Shown here: piece after piece, positions 23,405 to 34,807 of the stretch | How the letters are laid out: the number at the start of each line of letters is the position of its first letter | Position numbering within the stretch: the stretch's first letter is position 1 | Assembly: GCA_963693085.1 (NCBI GenBank) | Contig: OY856411.1 | Span: forward strand, 1,351,471,550-1,351,535,549 | DNA: 64,000 nt | Origin: Alisma plantago-aquatica | Taxonomy: Eukaryota > Streptophyta > Magnoliopsida > Alismatales > Alismataceae | Direction: 5' to 3' | Notes under the pieces: model-generated | What the model saw: the letters and a program-made list of their open reading frames with translations, nothing else | What the model was told of the DNA's origin: nothing | The model's database searches: none | Position numbers and translations under genes: made by a program

Positions 23405-24551
23405 ATACAATTCACTACCTAGTTCTAGGTTAGTTCCACGCCAGTAGTAACTTATACCCTAGATCTAAGTGCTTTAATAAATTCTCTGGGAATCCACCAT
23501 TAACCGTACATTACCTTGTCTAAGGAATTTATTGGTTAATGTGTTAATCGTGCTTTTTCAACCACTAATCCTCCGTCAAGAGCAATTAACAATATTAGAA
23601 ATCAACTATGGTGATCAAGCATAGCAAATTGCGATAGAAACACAATAACATATCAGGGGGAATTGAGACAAATTATGATAATCAATGGAAATTTGTCATA
23701 CAACGATTCCCCAGGCTACTCTTAGTCCTAAGGACAATGGGGATTAGCCCTGCATGTTCATCTCAATGATACACATAAACAAGAAAGTGGAAAACATGGG
23801 GAAATGAATGAAAATATGATGTAACCCCTGAAACGGAGAAGATCCAGATGATCCTCGGTGCGAGATGCACATTCTGTAGCCTTCCGGTGGTATAATAGTC
23901 CATCTACGGCTCTGGAATCATCTGGGGTGTAGCTCTGGGCTCCGTTCTTTGCTCTCCTCTCCTTCGGGACTCATGCGGCCGAATAGAACATAATATCCCC
24001 ATCTAGGTCATCTTTCGTTAGGTATAGGTATGAATTACGGCTGCCAAAAGATTGCAACTGTTTGATCATGATGATTCTGAATCCAACTCTCATCTAACGG
24101 CGTCGATACCATCGACGGGGTGTCGATGCTATCGACACCTTAGGGTGCACTTCCGTTGCTTTAAAACTGAGATCAACATGTTGACTTCTTGATACTATCG
24201 ACCAGATCGTCGATAGTATCGACGTGCTGACTTTTCTTCTACTATATGGCATCGACCTGGATGCTTTCCCTCTGCCTTGGTTACTGTTGCCATGTCGATA
24301 GTATCAACATACATGTCGATGGTATCGACAAGTCTTGGAATAAAATCACCTAAAACAGAGAGAAAAACACAAGTCAATCCATGGAATTTAGTAATTCATT
24401 CAAAATAGGACAAAATAAGATAAATTTGATGCATACAATGATTATAGGCTAAAGTAATTGAATCATGCCATTATAGTCACAAAGATGACAAACAAACGCA
24501 TAAAACAAGTACAAAATTATCCTATAAATGTGACTCAAAAACCCTGCATCA
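23405..24551 (-). repeat. 3' LTR of element A, outer end missing
   Basis: Aligns to 31,605-32,741 of the other LTR; the first 350 bp (31,255-31,604) are absent. The inner edge ...TGCATCA is intact and abuts the polypurine tract. Inverted-repeat cluster of GTCGAT-N3-ATCGAC type at 24,112-24,330. Confidence 0.88.
24112..24330. repeat. Hairpin cluster GTCGAT-N3-ATCGAC, 3' LTR of A
   Basis: Inverted repeats such as GTCGATACCATCGAC (24,112) and GTCGATGCTATCGAC (24,132), arms 6-8 bp with 3-base loops, plus eroded copies. Matching cluster at 32,301-32,520 in the 5' LTR. Confidence 0.8.
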
Positions 24552-24566
24552 AACTCCCCTAAGCTT
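24552..24566 (-). promoter_or_regulatory. Polypurine tract of element A
   Basis: Minus strand AAGCTTAGGGGAGTT directly before TGATGCAGGG of the LTR. A GTTCAAGGACGAGC block precedes it, the block commonly seen before gypsy polypurine tracts. Confidence 0.85.
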
Positions 24567-26096
24567 GAATCTTGCTCGTCCTTGAACACAAAACTATAAA
24601 ATCTGATTGAGAGGGTCAACTAAAGAACATAATCACATAAATGATATCTCATTATGATTCCCACCTGCAAAACACATATCGGCCCTTACCAACCATGGAA
24701 TGATAACTACCCTTTAGGTGACAATAATCATTCATGATAGATGTCCATCCCAGGATCACGAACACTATCAAGTAAAGCAGTTAATATATTAAAATCCTCA
24801 GGTTCAGGCTTGGTGCATCTTGTGATCTCCTATCTACGTTGCTCATTTTCTCTAACTACCATATAAATGGAAGCAACTCTCCTAATGAACATGAATGAGG
24901 AGAAAATCATGGGTAGCCTACCACTTAGAGCAATGGGTAGATGGAATGGGTGGCCATGGAAGAAATGGAAGCACATTATAGTTGATCATGCAAAAACAAA
25001 AATGAATGACCTATCATGACGCAAATGCAAATGAAACTGTCCTAATGCTACATTTTTGGTGGAATGGTGCATGCACTATCATTCTATCTCAAGGTGAGAT
25101 GGAATATCCAAGAAAGATACACCATGTGCTTATTCTTCTTGATATGCGGGTGAGAACATGTTCCTTTCTCCCTCTTATTCATACTTACTTTTCAATCTTT
25201 TTTTCACTTTTTTTTCAAGCCCTCATTTTCATAAATGATAATGGATTATTTGCCAAGATCCCTTCTTATTACATAACTTGTACATTTGGTGCATTCTATT
25301 TGAAGGGTATGGAACAAGTTCGCCACCTTTAATGCTTTCATAAGAAAATAAGACACATGATGTGCTATATGCTCAAAAAATGCAAATGCAACTACATAAT
25401 GACAATTATGCAACTACTATGGCATGCACCTAAGGATGAAGTGCATGTATACTACTCTATCTATTTTTTTTTCATTTCATGCAAAAATATGTGAGAAAAT
25501 TTTGTAATGCAAGACCTATCTACATGGGATGCAATCAAAGAGTAAAAGAGAGTAATGTGCTCCCAGTTCTTATAGTGGAGTGGAAATGAAATTGTGGTGG
25601 ATTAGATCATAAGACTAATTGATAGAACCTTCAGAAAGAATTATATGTCCCTCCTTACTGACTTGTGTACCAATTAATCAAGAAATTTATCTCTCTCACT
25701 TCAAATTAAAGTCACATTAACATTTGGTCAGTTTAGGCTCAACATCCATATCAATCCTCTTAACATGAACCATAAGGATATACAATCATGTTCATATGTT
25801 TTAAAGTTGACCTACCCAATGAGTTCCATAAGTGATGTCCTCAAGTTCTCACAAGACACTTTTACAATTTCTTAAAGATTTTTCATTTAAATTCATTTTC
25901 TCACAAACCCCCAAATGAATACATCGAGATGACATGCAATTACATTAGACTCCACTGATTACACTAGATAGATAGTGGATCCTAGAGAACAGTAAATCTA
26001 GAAATTAAGAAAGCTAAGATAATAAAAGATGAAAAATGCAAAAGCAAAACAAAAGATGAAATAAAATAAAATAAAAACTAGATAGATGTTGTTCCA
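24567..26096 (-). other. Non-coding 3' internal region of element A
   Basis: 1.5 kb of AT-rich sequence with no recognisable protein on either strand. The plus-strand reading 25,006-25,332 has no family resemblance and is antisense to the element. Confidence 0.6.
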
Positions 26097-26116
26097 GCAC
26101 CCCTCCTAAGCTTGAA
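26097..26116 (-). promoter_or_regulatory. Second polypurine-like block of element A
   Basis: Minus strand TTCAAGCTTAGGAGGGG near the end of the third ORF, sharing TTCAAGCTTAGG with the true tract 1.5 kb away. It may be a central polypurine tract or the relic of an earlier 3' end. Confidence 0.45.
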
Positions 26117-26174
26117 TTCAACTATGGCCTCATAGTCAAAATCCAGACTTAAGAGGTGGAACATCGATACCCCT

Positions 26175-27743
26175 CTACTGCTCTGGTGGTGGGTGCGGCG
26201 GGTACTGGTGGCTGTTGGGATCCCAAGTAGGATAATGCCCTTGGAACGACATGTTAGATGGGGGCATCGGTGGTGGTTGTGGGTATCCTCCAAAGTAATT
26301 CTGGCTCCAATAATGATCATAAAATGGATGTTGCTGCATCTCCATCATATGCAACATGTTGTGGATGTTTTCTTAGTTGGTGAGGAGGAGGCGCTCATTC
26401 TCGTAGATGGCATGTTGATTCTCGTACAACCTGTTTGTCATCTCCTAAATACCTACAAAAGACACAGTATGTTGGTGCTACGTCTGCTGAATGTCCTGGA
26501 GCATGGTGTACATGCCCTGCATCAAATAGACATCCTCTTAACCTTGAGAGGGCTATGGTGGCGCCAGTTGGGAAGAAGAAGAGGCTCCAAAGTGTCGTGG
26601 TCGCTTTCGTGGAGCAACTCATCGTCGAAGAGGAATGACAGCTTCCTCCTCCTCTTCTTCATCATTGTCACCTTCTGGTACTTCTACTTCTTTAGCTTGT
26701 TGTTCTTCTTCATCTTGATCAATATCAATGATGGGTTGCCTGTAATCTTAGCTAGGTTGGAGGTTGAATGTAGGGTCAGGCAGTTCCCTCTTTTGAAAAA
26801 CACCTCCCACATGGAAAGTGGCGTAGACGGTGCCGTGGCGGACTTCAACGAGGCCCGCATTTACAAAGTGGCTCAGATTGAGCATATTCTTGCATTCCAT
26901 CTTTGGTAGCCCAGACAGATCCAGGCCAAGGTGCATGGCAATCAGAGTGATAAGGCCCCCGAAGTAGATTGGGGCCCTGCGAGAAGTGTTCCTCTTCACC
27001 GCCATGACGTGTGTGAGGAAGAAAGCTCCAAAATTGATACATTTCCTCTCAAGTAGATTGTAGAGGAAGAAAAGATTCGTTTCTTAAAATTTTCTTTGTG
27101 ACAATCTAGATCTTGCAAAGAACATGTTGGATAAAATCCGGTGTAGGACCCTGACAAACAGATGCTCAAAATCAGCTATAGAGGCATGGTGCCAGCTAAT
27201 CGAATAACCTTCCGATACAGTGACTAATGCCAAATACATGGCGTCATAGTATGCATTCTGCAGTGGCTGGTGCAGGTCGCTATGCCCATGAGACCACCCA
27301 TAAATCCCATTGAACTCACGAAGGGACATGGTGTAATCTCTATTGTAGAGGTGGAAAGAAACTCGCCCCTCTTTCCATTTAGTTCGTGTCAGTTGAAGCT
27401 CATTGGGGACGACACAGATATCTAGAGACGTCATAAACTCTATGACAATCACCTTGTAAGTTGGCCACCCACTGAAAAACGGATGACCTTCGGTGTGGTC
27501 ACGACATAACATTGGGGACTCGCTCAATTGCCCTTGAAGCACATAGGCCATGTTGGCCTCGAATCCCAGGTCCTTGATTAGTTGTCGGTCTCCATACCGG
27601 GTAGGCTCGATTGAGCGCTTCCATAACTCTTTGTACACCTTCTTGATCTCCGGTGAGGGGTGGACTAGCCTCGAGCAAGGAACTAATCCTTGTTGCGGGG
27701 CAGGTAGGGCAGCCCTAGACGATGAAGCACCATATCTCACCAT
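26175..27743 (-). pseudogene. ATHILA ORF-1-like third ORF of element A
   Basis: Start chosen at the ATG 27,743, in AACAATGGTG context; the frame extends upstream only through a TTG. First block (to 27,084) opens MVRYGASSSRAALPAP. It contains VIVIEFMTSLDICVV and VSFHLYNRDYTMSLREFNG, which match the ATHILA ORF-1 family of plant gypsy elements. After a stop the reading continues as FFLYNLLERKCINFGAFF and APIYFGGLITLIAMHLG, then an acidic Glu-rich stretch. The end is Pro/Gln/Tyr-rich near 26,175-26,357 (HPFYDHYW, PQPPPMPP). The frame changes and stops make it a pseudogene. The family's function is unknown; the position is that of env-like ORFs. Confidence 0.82.
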
Positions 27744-27965
27744 TGTTGCAAAGGGCAATGGGTGAAAGAGAAAAGGGATTAATAAAGGATCTCAGAGAAG
27801 CTGGTTGGTGAGGATCGGAGAAGACAGAGATCCTCGAAGTCAATGGAGATGCTCGGAGATGACCGTCGGTGAAGATTTTTGTAGCTCCCGGGTGCACGGA
27901 GATGCTAGGGCTCGGAGATGGAAGATATGAACTTGAATGTGTGAGTTGGATTGAAGAAATACATC

Positions 27966-27975
27966 CCTTTTTATA
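27966..27975 (-). promoter_or_regulatory. Internal TATA box before the third ORF of A
   Basis: TTATAAAAAG on the minus strand, 28 bp from the edge of the hairpin array and about 220 bp upstream of the ATG, followed by a C/T-rich leader without an earlier credible ATG. Layout of a complete pol II promoter inside the element. Confidence 0.6.
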
Positions 27976-28002
27976 AGGGTCGGTCGTCGCTGCTGTCGGT
28001 GC

Positions 28003-28550
28003 GTCGATACTATTGATAGGATTGTTGATAGAATCGAAAAATGTTGAAATATGTGGCTCACTGCTATCAACGGCTGGATGGATGGGGTCGGGATCGCTAA
28101 AGTGTCAATGGTAGTGACGGGCGTCGATACCATCAACACTGTCCACGGATCGACATTGTGGACCGCTCAATGAAGACGCACAGATCGCTGACGTGGCGCA
28201 TCGATACCATTGAAAGGGTGTCGATAGTATCGACACCTGCGTATACCTTTGATCCTCGTGAGGTGGGGGTGCTGATATCCGTGTTGTTGGCATGTCGATA
28301 CAATCGACAAGGGTATCAATAGTTTCGACATTGCTGAGAAGAACTATTCTGAAAATCTCCAGACATCTCACGACCATCGATGAACTAGTCGATGCTATCG
28401 ACCCTCTCCAGTCTCGATCCTCTTTTTCTCTGTTCTTTTGTCGATACTATCGACGAGGTCGTCGATACTATTGACGGAATGAAATTTTTGTAGTTGCTTC
28501 ATTGTTCCAAACTTGATACCAGCGACACATGTGTCGATGGTATCAACATC
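28003..28550. repeat. Internal hairpin array GTCGAT-N3-ATCGAC of element A
   Basis: About ten inverted repeats, including TGTCGATAGTATCGACA (28,219), GTCGATGCTATCGAC (28,389), GTCGATACTATCGAC (28,440) and GTCGATACTATTGAC (28,461), with eroded ones between. Same arm and 3-base loop as in both LTRs, but in unrelated surrounding sequence, immediately upstream of the internal TATA box. Confidence 0.85.
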
Positions 28551-28672
28551 ATTCCAGTCCTGCACACTCAACAAACACATCAGGGTATCATTTTTATAAA
28601 CTAAGTACAAAATTAATGAAAACTATTTAGGAAAATGAAACATAAAGCAATTAAACATGCACTCTACCAAGG

Positions 28673-28688
28673 TTGGGTTACCTCCCAA
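28673..28688 (-). other. Conserved post-pol hairpin TTGGGAGGTAACCCAA
   Basis: The same motif lies at 46,735-46,752 of the inner Athila element, in both cases preceded by GACGT(T/A)AAA and a GCTT block. A matches about 30 of 38 bases around it. In the inner element it is directly after the pol stop. Confidence 0.7.
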
Positions 28689-28732
28689 CAAGCACCCTTC
28701 TTTAACGTCTTAGGCTAGACATAAGGATACCT

Positions 28733-31069
28733 TTAACATGGGTGGTCAAGGGATGTCTCTAATGATTCATTTGGCAATTTGAATTCAACTCTATCATCAC
28801 CAATCCCAGGTGTCAAATAACCTCGCCCAATGGCAGTGATTACATCAACCGTAGCTTGGAATGGCCTTCCCAAAATCATCTCACATCCTTCCAGCTCATT
28901 CATGTCCATGACCACAAAGTCAACAAGGAAGTTGAATTTGTCGACTTTGACTAGCACGTCCTTGCATATACCTTGTGGCTTCACAATGGATCCATCCGCC
29001 AACTCAATTGTCATGGAAGTTTGCATTGGCTTCTTCAATCCTAGCTTTTGAAAAGTGGCAAGTGGCATAAGATTAATGTCTGCTCCTGAGTCACACTGTG
29101 CTTGTAGAAAATGTTGGCCACCTATGGAACATGGGATGTAGAAACATCATGGATCTTTCCTCTTCTTTGGCAGCCTTCCTTGGATTATAGAGCTCACTGT
29201 TTCATCAACACACACAACATATGTATCTTTGATCTGCCATTTCTTGTTGATGATGTCTTTCATGAATCTTCCATATGAAGGAATTTTCTCTATAGCCTCC
29301 ACCAATGGAATGTTAATGTGGAGCTTCCGAAAGATCTCAAGAAATTTCTTGAAGTGCCTTTGCTCTTTCCTCAACTTCAGACTATCCGGGAATGGCACGC
29401 TTAGCTCCTTTATGCGCTTTTGCGGTGGCATATATGGAGCTTTAGGGGTCTCCTCCCCTAATCTTGCTTCAACGCCACCTCTTAAGATAGGATTTGGCAC
29501 ATCATCCGTGGATGGCATGACTTGTGGCTGCTTCTCCTTATTGATAGTGGTTTGTCCACTATGAAGTAAAGCTTTCACCTGTTCTTTCGGTATAGAAGTC
29601 TCTTCAGAAAAATGAGATGCGAGCATGATAGTGGTGGCATCTTGGAGTGATTTGACTGGCATCCTACATCCTCTTGGAAATCCATATAAACTGCGAGGGT
29701 ATGGAACTTTGGGTTTATCCTCCAAGTCTATATGTATAATACTCCGCTCATGTATCTCCTCAACAGGAAGCTCTGTCCACTTTTTGACTGATATATATTT
29801 AACCTGTTGATGTAGTTGAGCGGGCTCTGCATTCCCAGCTGGTTTTTGTTGAGTGATTTGCTTCATGGCAGCCACCTCAGTTGCAATTTGGGTTATGGTA
29901 ATCTCTAGTGTCCTCAGTTGTGCACCATGGCTCTATAGAGTTTGCCCGAACTGATTCATAAACTCTCCTTATGACTTAATTTGCTTACAGAATGTGCTCA
30001 TCAACTTTTGATTTTGCTTAATCACTTGGTTGAGCAACTCATGACTTTTATCCTCTGCACTAGGTTGTGGATTCTGATCCGGATCTTGCAGAAAATTATT
30101 TGGATCCTTCCACAAGAATTTCTTGTCCTTCCTCCACAAATAATCATTGTTCCTATAGCCTTGTTGGCACATGAACTTTGCATGTGCTACATGATTAGAC
30201 CCATTATCATCTTTCTCTAGGAGTCTCTTCACTATCAAGTCCATCTTCTCATTTAATTATTTAATGGCCTTTGCATCCCCTACAACTTTGACCTGTTCTG
30301 GTGCATCTCTTTCACCCCAAGACTGCTTCTTAGCCATATTCTTTAAAATCTCTGGACACTTGGAACCTTTGTTGTTTAGAAAGAACCTTGTTCCAGCTGA
30401 GTCTAGATTACTCCTATCATGTTCATTAAGAGCAAAATAAAAGATCTTCACATGGGTTTCTAAATCCAGCCCATGATGTGGGCATTTCCGCAGCATGATA
30501 TTGAAACACTCCCATATCTCTGAGTATGTCGCGCCGACCTACTGTTTGAAATTGTGAATCCTCCTCACGAGATGATTTGTCTTTTTGGGCAGAAAATACC
30601 TTTCAAAGAACACCTCAATCATCATATCCCATGATTTGGCATATTCATCATCCAAATTGTAGAGCCACTCCCTTACGTTTCCTACTAGAGAAGATGGAAA
30701 TAATTTCAAATAAATGGCCTCCTGTGGGAACCTATCCACCTTCACCATATCATAGTTCTCTACAAATGTGTTGATGTGGTCCACTGGGTCCTCATTTTTG
30801 AGTCCATGGAATGCCTGTGACTTGACCAATTGAATAAACCCTGGGTCAATCTTGTAACTGGGTATGTTGATAGCTTGTTTCTTGATTGGCCCCTTCTACA
30901 CAGAGGAAGAAGAAGCTTTAAACTTCTTCCAAATGGTTTGCTCCTCTGCCATTGTGAAAGCCTTGAGTTCTTATTCAATTTCCCCGGGTAGAGTATTTAT
31001 CAGTTCGTCTTCTTCAACCGATGGTGAAATCTCAGGTGTCGATTGTGCATAGTCCGTACTACACGTCCT
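28733..31069 (-). pseudogene. gag-PR: Gag-protease of element A, one frame with nonsense codons
   Basis: A single minus-strand frame spans 2.3 kb with no frameshift, from the ATG at 31,069 (MVRTCSTDYA). Gag core: FHGLKNEDPVDHINTF, LFPSSLVGNVREWLYNL and MLRKCPHHGLDLETH. A linker with PYPRSLYGFPRG and FLEIFRKLHINIPLVEAI follows. The protease has CDSGADINLMPLATF (catalytic DSG kept) and MILGRPFQATVDV. About six in-frame stops interrupt it; five of them (TAG/TAA) stand where Gln is expected. No RT follows the protease. Confidence 0.85.
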
Positions 31070-31230
31070 CACCATACACTAGTACCTGAAATATGAAGAA
31101 TAAAATAAGTACAATGCTAGAGTGAATAGAGAATCTGAAAGATAGGCAATTAAGTTCAAAAATTAAAATTTCAATAAAAAGTGGCCTAGAGTGGCCGCTT
31201 GCGGCACTCGTAGTGCTAAAATTTGTCGTT

Positions 31231-31248
31231 TCCCCAGCAACGGCGCCA
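31231..31248 (-). promoter_or_regulatory. tRNA-Asp primer-binding site, element A
   Basis: Plus strand TCCCCAGCAACGGCGCCA; one mismatch to the 3' end of plant tRNA-Asp(GTC). The LTR edge TGACATGC starts 7 bases away. This primer is typical of Athila-type elements. Confidence 0.9.
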
Positions 31249-31254
31249 AAAACT

Positions 31255-32741
31255 TGACATGCTTGAGCTGTGTGTTAAACGCAAGTGCACATATCGAAGT
31301 AATATAGGCCTTGTGAGGCCCAAGACAAACTTAAGGAAATGTAAATTTCAATAGACTACTACTAACTGGTCGTGATCAGCTAGACCGATTGGAAAAGTTG
31401 ATTGTTGGTTTTAAAACAAAATAAAAATAAAATAAAGAGAAAAAAAGTGAGCGATGATTAAATGTTTAGTTTAATCAAATGTAATGGGAATCCTTAGGGT
31501 TACAGTTTCACCACGAGGTCTCACTGTATGCAATTCTACACAACTAACATAATTCGTGCCTTATCCCTGATTATGGCTTATAGCTAAAATTACTTGCTTT
31601 CACAATACAATTCACTACATAGTTCTAGGTCAGTTCCACGCCAGTAGTAACTTATACCCTATATCTAAGTGCTTTAATAAATTCTTTGGGAATCCACCAT
31701 TAACCATACATTACCTTGTCTAAGGAATTTATTGGTTAATGTGTTAATCATGCTTTTTCAACCACTAATCCTCCGTCAAGAGCAATTAACAGTATTAGAA
31801 ATCAACTATGGTGATCAAGCATAGCAAATTGCGATAGAAACACGATAACATATCAGGGGGAGTTGAGACAAATTATGATAATCAATGGAAAATTGTCATA
31901 CAACGATTCCCCGGGCTACTCCCGATCCTAAGGACAATGTGGATTAGCCCCGCATGTTCATCTCAACAATACACATGGATAAGAAAGAGGAAAACATGGG
32001 GAAACAAATGAGAATATGATGTAATCCCTAAAACGGAGAAAATCTGGATGATCCTTGGTGCGAGATGCACGTTTTGTAGCCTTCCGGCGGTAGAATCGTC
32101 CATCTGTAGCTATGGAATTGTCTGGGGTGTAGCTCTAGGCTTTGTTCTTTGCTCTCCTCTCCTTCAGAACTCATGCGGCAGAATAGAACGTGATATCCTC
32201 GTCTGGGCCTTCTTTCTTTAGGTATAGGTATGACTTATGGCCGCTAAAAGATTGCAAACATTTGATCGTGACGATTCTGAATCTAGCTCTGATCTGATGT
32301 CGTTGATACCATCGACGGGTCTGTCGCTTCAAAACTAAGATCAACATGTTGACTTCTCGATACTAACGACCAGATCATCGATAGGATCGACGTGCTAACT
32401 TTTCTTCTGTTGGATGGTATCAACCTGGATGCTTTCCCTCCATCTTGGTTACTGTTTCCATGTCGATAGTATCGACGGACCTGTCGATGGTATCGACGGA
32501 CCTGTCGATGGTATCGACAGGTTCTAGAATACAAAGTACCTGAAATAGAGAGAAAAATACAAGTCAATCCATGGAATTTAGTAATTCATTCAAAATAGGA
32601 TAAAATAAGATAAATTTGCTGCATACAATGATTATAGGCTAAAGGAATTGAACCATGCCATTATAGTCACAAAGATGACAAACAAACGCATAAAACAAGT
32701 ACAAAATTAGCCTATAAATGCGACTCAAAAACTCTACATCA
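31255..32741 (-). repeat. 5' LTR of element A
   Basis: 1,487 bp, TGACATGCTTG...CTACATCA. Hairpin cluster at 32,301-32,520. No canonical TATA box downstream of it; TATACC on the minus strand near 32,222 is the only candidate. Confidence 0.88.
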
Positions 32742-34303
32742 AAGACTCGTTGCAAATTTTTTGTATCCCAAATTTACTAAGACATCAAGTACAAATTTAT
32801 TAACCTTAGACGATAACATGCCAAAACACCCATAAGAGGATGAGTCCTATCACAATATAAGTAAGGGTTAAATCCCAAGACAACCTTTTAATAGTTATTC
32901 AATGATTTGATTATATAATGAATCAGATTATTAGTAAGAAAGTTGATTGGTTGTTTATTGGATTAAGATAATTTTAATAATGAAAGGCAATAATTGAGAA
33001 ATGATTTATCAACATAATAAAGAACTAGGGTGATGGTTTTACCTCTAACTACCCAATAAACTCTCTCTATCAAGGATCAACTCTACATGAAACACTTAAT
33101 AGGAGCAACTAAAAAATTCAAGCATTTAAATAAAGGACACGTTTTGACAAAAATCATGCACATCACATGTTTTATATATTTGGGAGATCAATAATTTTTT
33201 GATACAAAATATAATAATCATGGTAGAATCAAGGCTAGAAACATATATAAATCACTATCATCAGTTAATATCACACTATAGTTATATGAACTATCCCAAC
33301 AACTGCAATGAGTGGTGACCAAACATATATTATGGTAAGAAATAACATCAATATCACTATCCAAAGTCATATGATGTTGATTAACAAAGAAAAATACAAG
33401 ATTCAATGAATAGTCGAGATAATCCCACACCATAGTAGAAAAACTACTCTCTAAACATATGATATTTATAGGTAAAAAGAGAGAAGTAACAAAGATCATG
33501 GATTGAGTAAACAAAGATGAGATGACACATCTCGTATATAATGAACACCTCTGAGCAATTATCTAGCTGATGAAGATCCAATTCCAGTACATCTAAAAGA
33601 TTCCCTAGACAATCATTTAGCTCTCACCTATGATATTTAGGTTGATCTTGTATGAATTATCTATATGGACAATTGGATAATATTTTTGTTTCATATCTTC
33701 AACATCTACCCAAAAGTGGTTATTAATTTAATTAAGTTGTAGTTCTCTCTCAACAACTTGACAAGCCTAGATAGTCGTTCAACCAAGATATCTTATAGTC
33801 AGTCTGATTCCATGTCAGGTGATTGACTAGTGTGGCTAGCCACCCCCCCTAATACTTCTTAGGTGACTTCATGTAGATCTTCTAGCATGATGGATGGCTT
33901 GGATAGCTAGTCGTCCAACTTGTCCTTAGTGCTTATTTTTAGTTTTTAAGCAATTAATTGTGTTAGGTAGCTAGTTACCTAGCTAGAACCTAGGAAATTT
34001 TAGAAGTTATGCATCCAAACAATGATAGGGATTGGTTGATCAACTAGAAGTTGATGAAACTTCCCGTGTCTTAAGTATCTTAGCAAACTAACTAGTCTTG
34101 TAAGTTGATTAGCCAGAAGAGATCTTGAGATTATGTCGTTTTACTATTGATTTCATATCTGACTCAATATCTAATTAATATATTGACTAGTTGGGTTGTT
34201 GTTTATGCTCATTATATGGAAATCTAACCAATTGACTAGAAGACCCAACTAACTAGCTAACCTACTTTGACAACACCATTATGCCACATTTGGTGATAAT
34301 ACA
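32742..34303 (-). repeat. LTR of element B, right part
   Basis: Begins with the 184-188-bp segment also found at 23,217-23,404, then continues with Athila-LTR-like sequence (ATCCCAAGACAACC, also in the inner Athila LTR as CCTCGGGACAACGG). At 33,840-34,262 short palindromic words AACTAGTT, GCTAGC and CTAGTTGG recur, a decayed counterpart of the other families' clusters. The far edge is lost at the SIRE LTR fragment. Confidence 0.55.
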
Positions 34304-34780
34304 TGTTGACTCAAGGTCTAAATTGATAATTTCTTGTTTTGATTATGACTAAATAATTCCTCTTATTTATAGTAATGTTTTAACTTGAGTGATTTCATAT
34401 AGAGACATTCCAAATGCCTAAACATAAAAACCCTAGTTTGGAGAAATCAAGTCATACATATAAAAAAAATCAAGATTGAAGATTACATAGTCATCTATTT
34501 ATCATTTTCTTAATCACTTCTAGTGATTTTCTGATTTTTAGTTCATTTTAAAAGTTGAAAAAAATTATTTAGATCGATAGGACTTGCACTTTGCATTAAT
34601 TGGTTTAATGCAATCCATGAATTTCTTCGATCGAGATTGTCTCAGACCTATCTCGGTTGATGAGGTCGATTGCCCAAGCCAAGTAATGCCATCGGTCGAG
34701 AAGTTATTGTCATGGTAACTCGGCCGATGAGCTTGTAAAGCTTTATCTTCTAGTGTCATTGACCAAGTTATGACCCTCGC
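34304..34780 (+). repeat. Truncated, diverged SIRE-type LTR fragment
   Basis: Begins TGTTGACTCAAGG like the SIRE LTRs and follows them with many substitutions up to a partial inverted repeat (CTCGGCCGAT near 34,721). Then it is lost. No TATA box or far edge, no TSD. Confidence 0.75.
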
Positions 34781-34807
34781 ATCTTAACCAATGGTATTGT
34801 ACCTTGA

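Larger units (their letters stand above)
23405..32741 (-). mobile_element. Element A: Athila-type gypsy, gag-protease plus third ORF, no RT/IN
   Basis: Order on the minus strand: 5' LTR 32,741-31,255; tRNA-Asp primer site; gag-protease 31,069-28,733; conserved TTGGGAGGTAACCCAA hairpin; hairpin array; TATA; ATHILA ORF-1-like ORF; a first polypurine-like block; a non-coding stretch; true polypurine tract; 3' LTR. RT, RNase H and integrase are missing between protease and the conserved hairpin, so it is non-autonomous. It lies in the 5' LTR region of element B. Confidence 0.85.

Noticed and set aside
25006..25332. 108-aa plus-strand frame in element A
   Set aside because: Antisense to the element, AT-rich, hydrophobic run by composition; no sign of a real gene.
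26193..26909. 238-aa plus-strand frame
   Set aside because: Mirror of the minus-strand third ORF of element A, whose readings match a known family.
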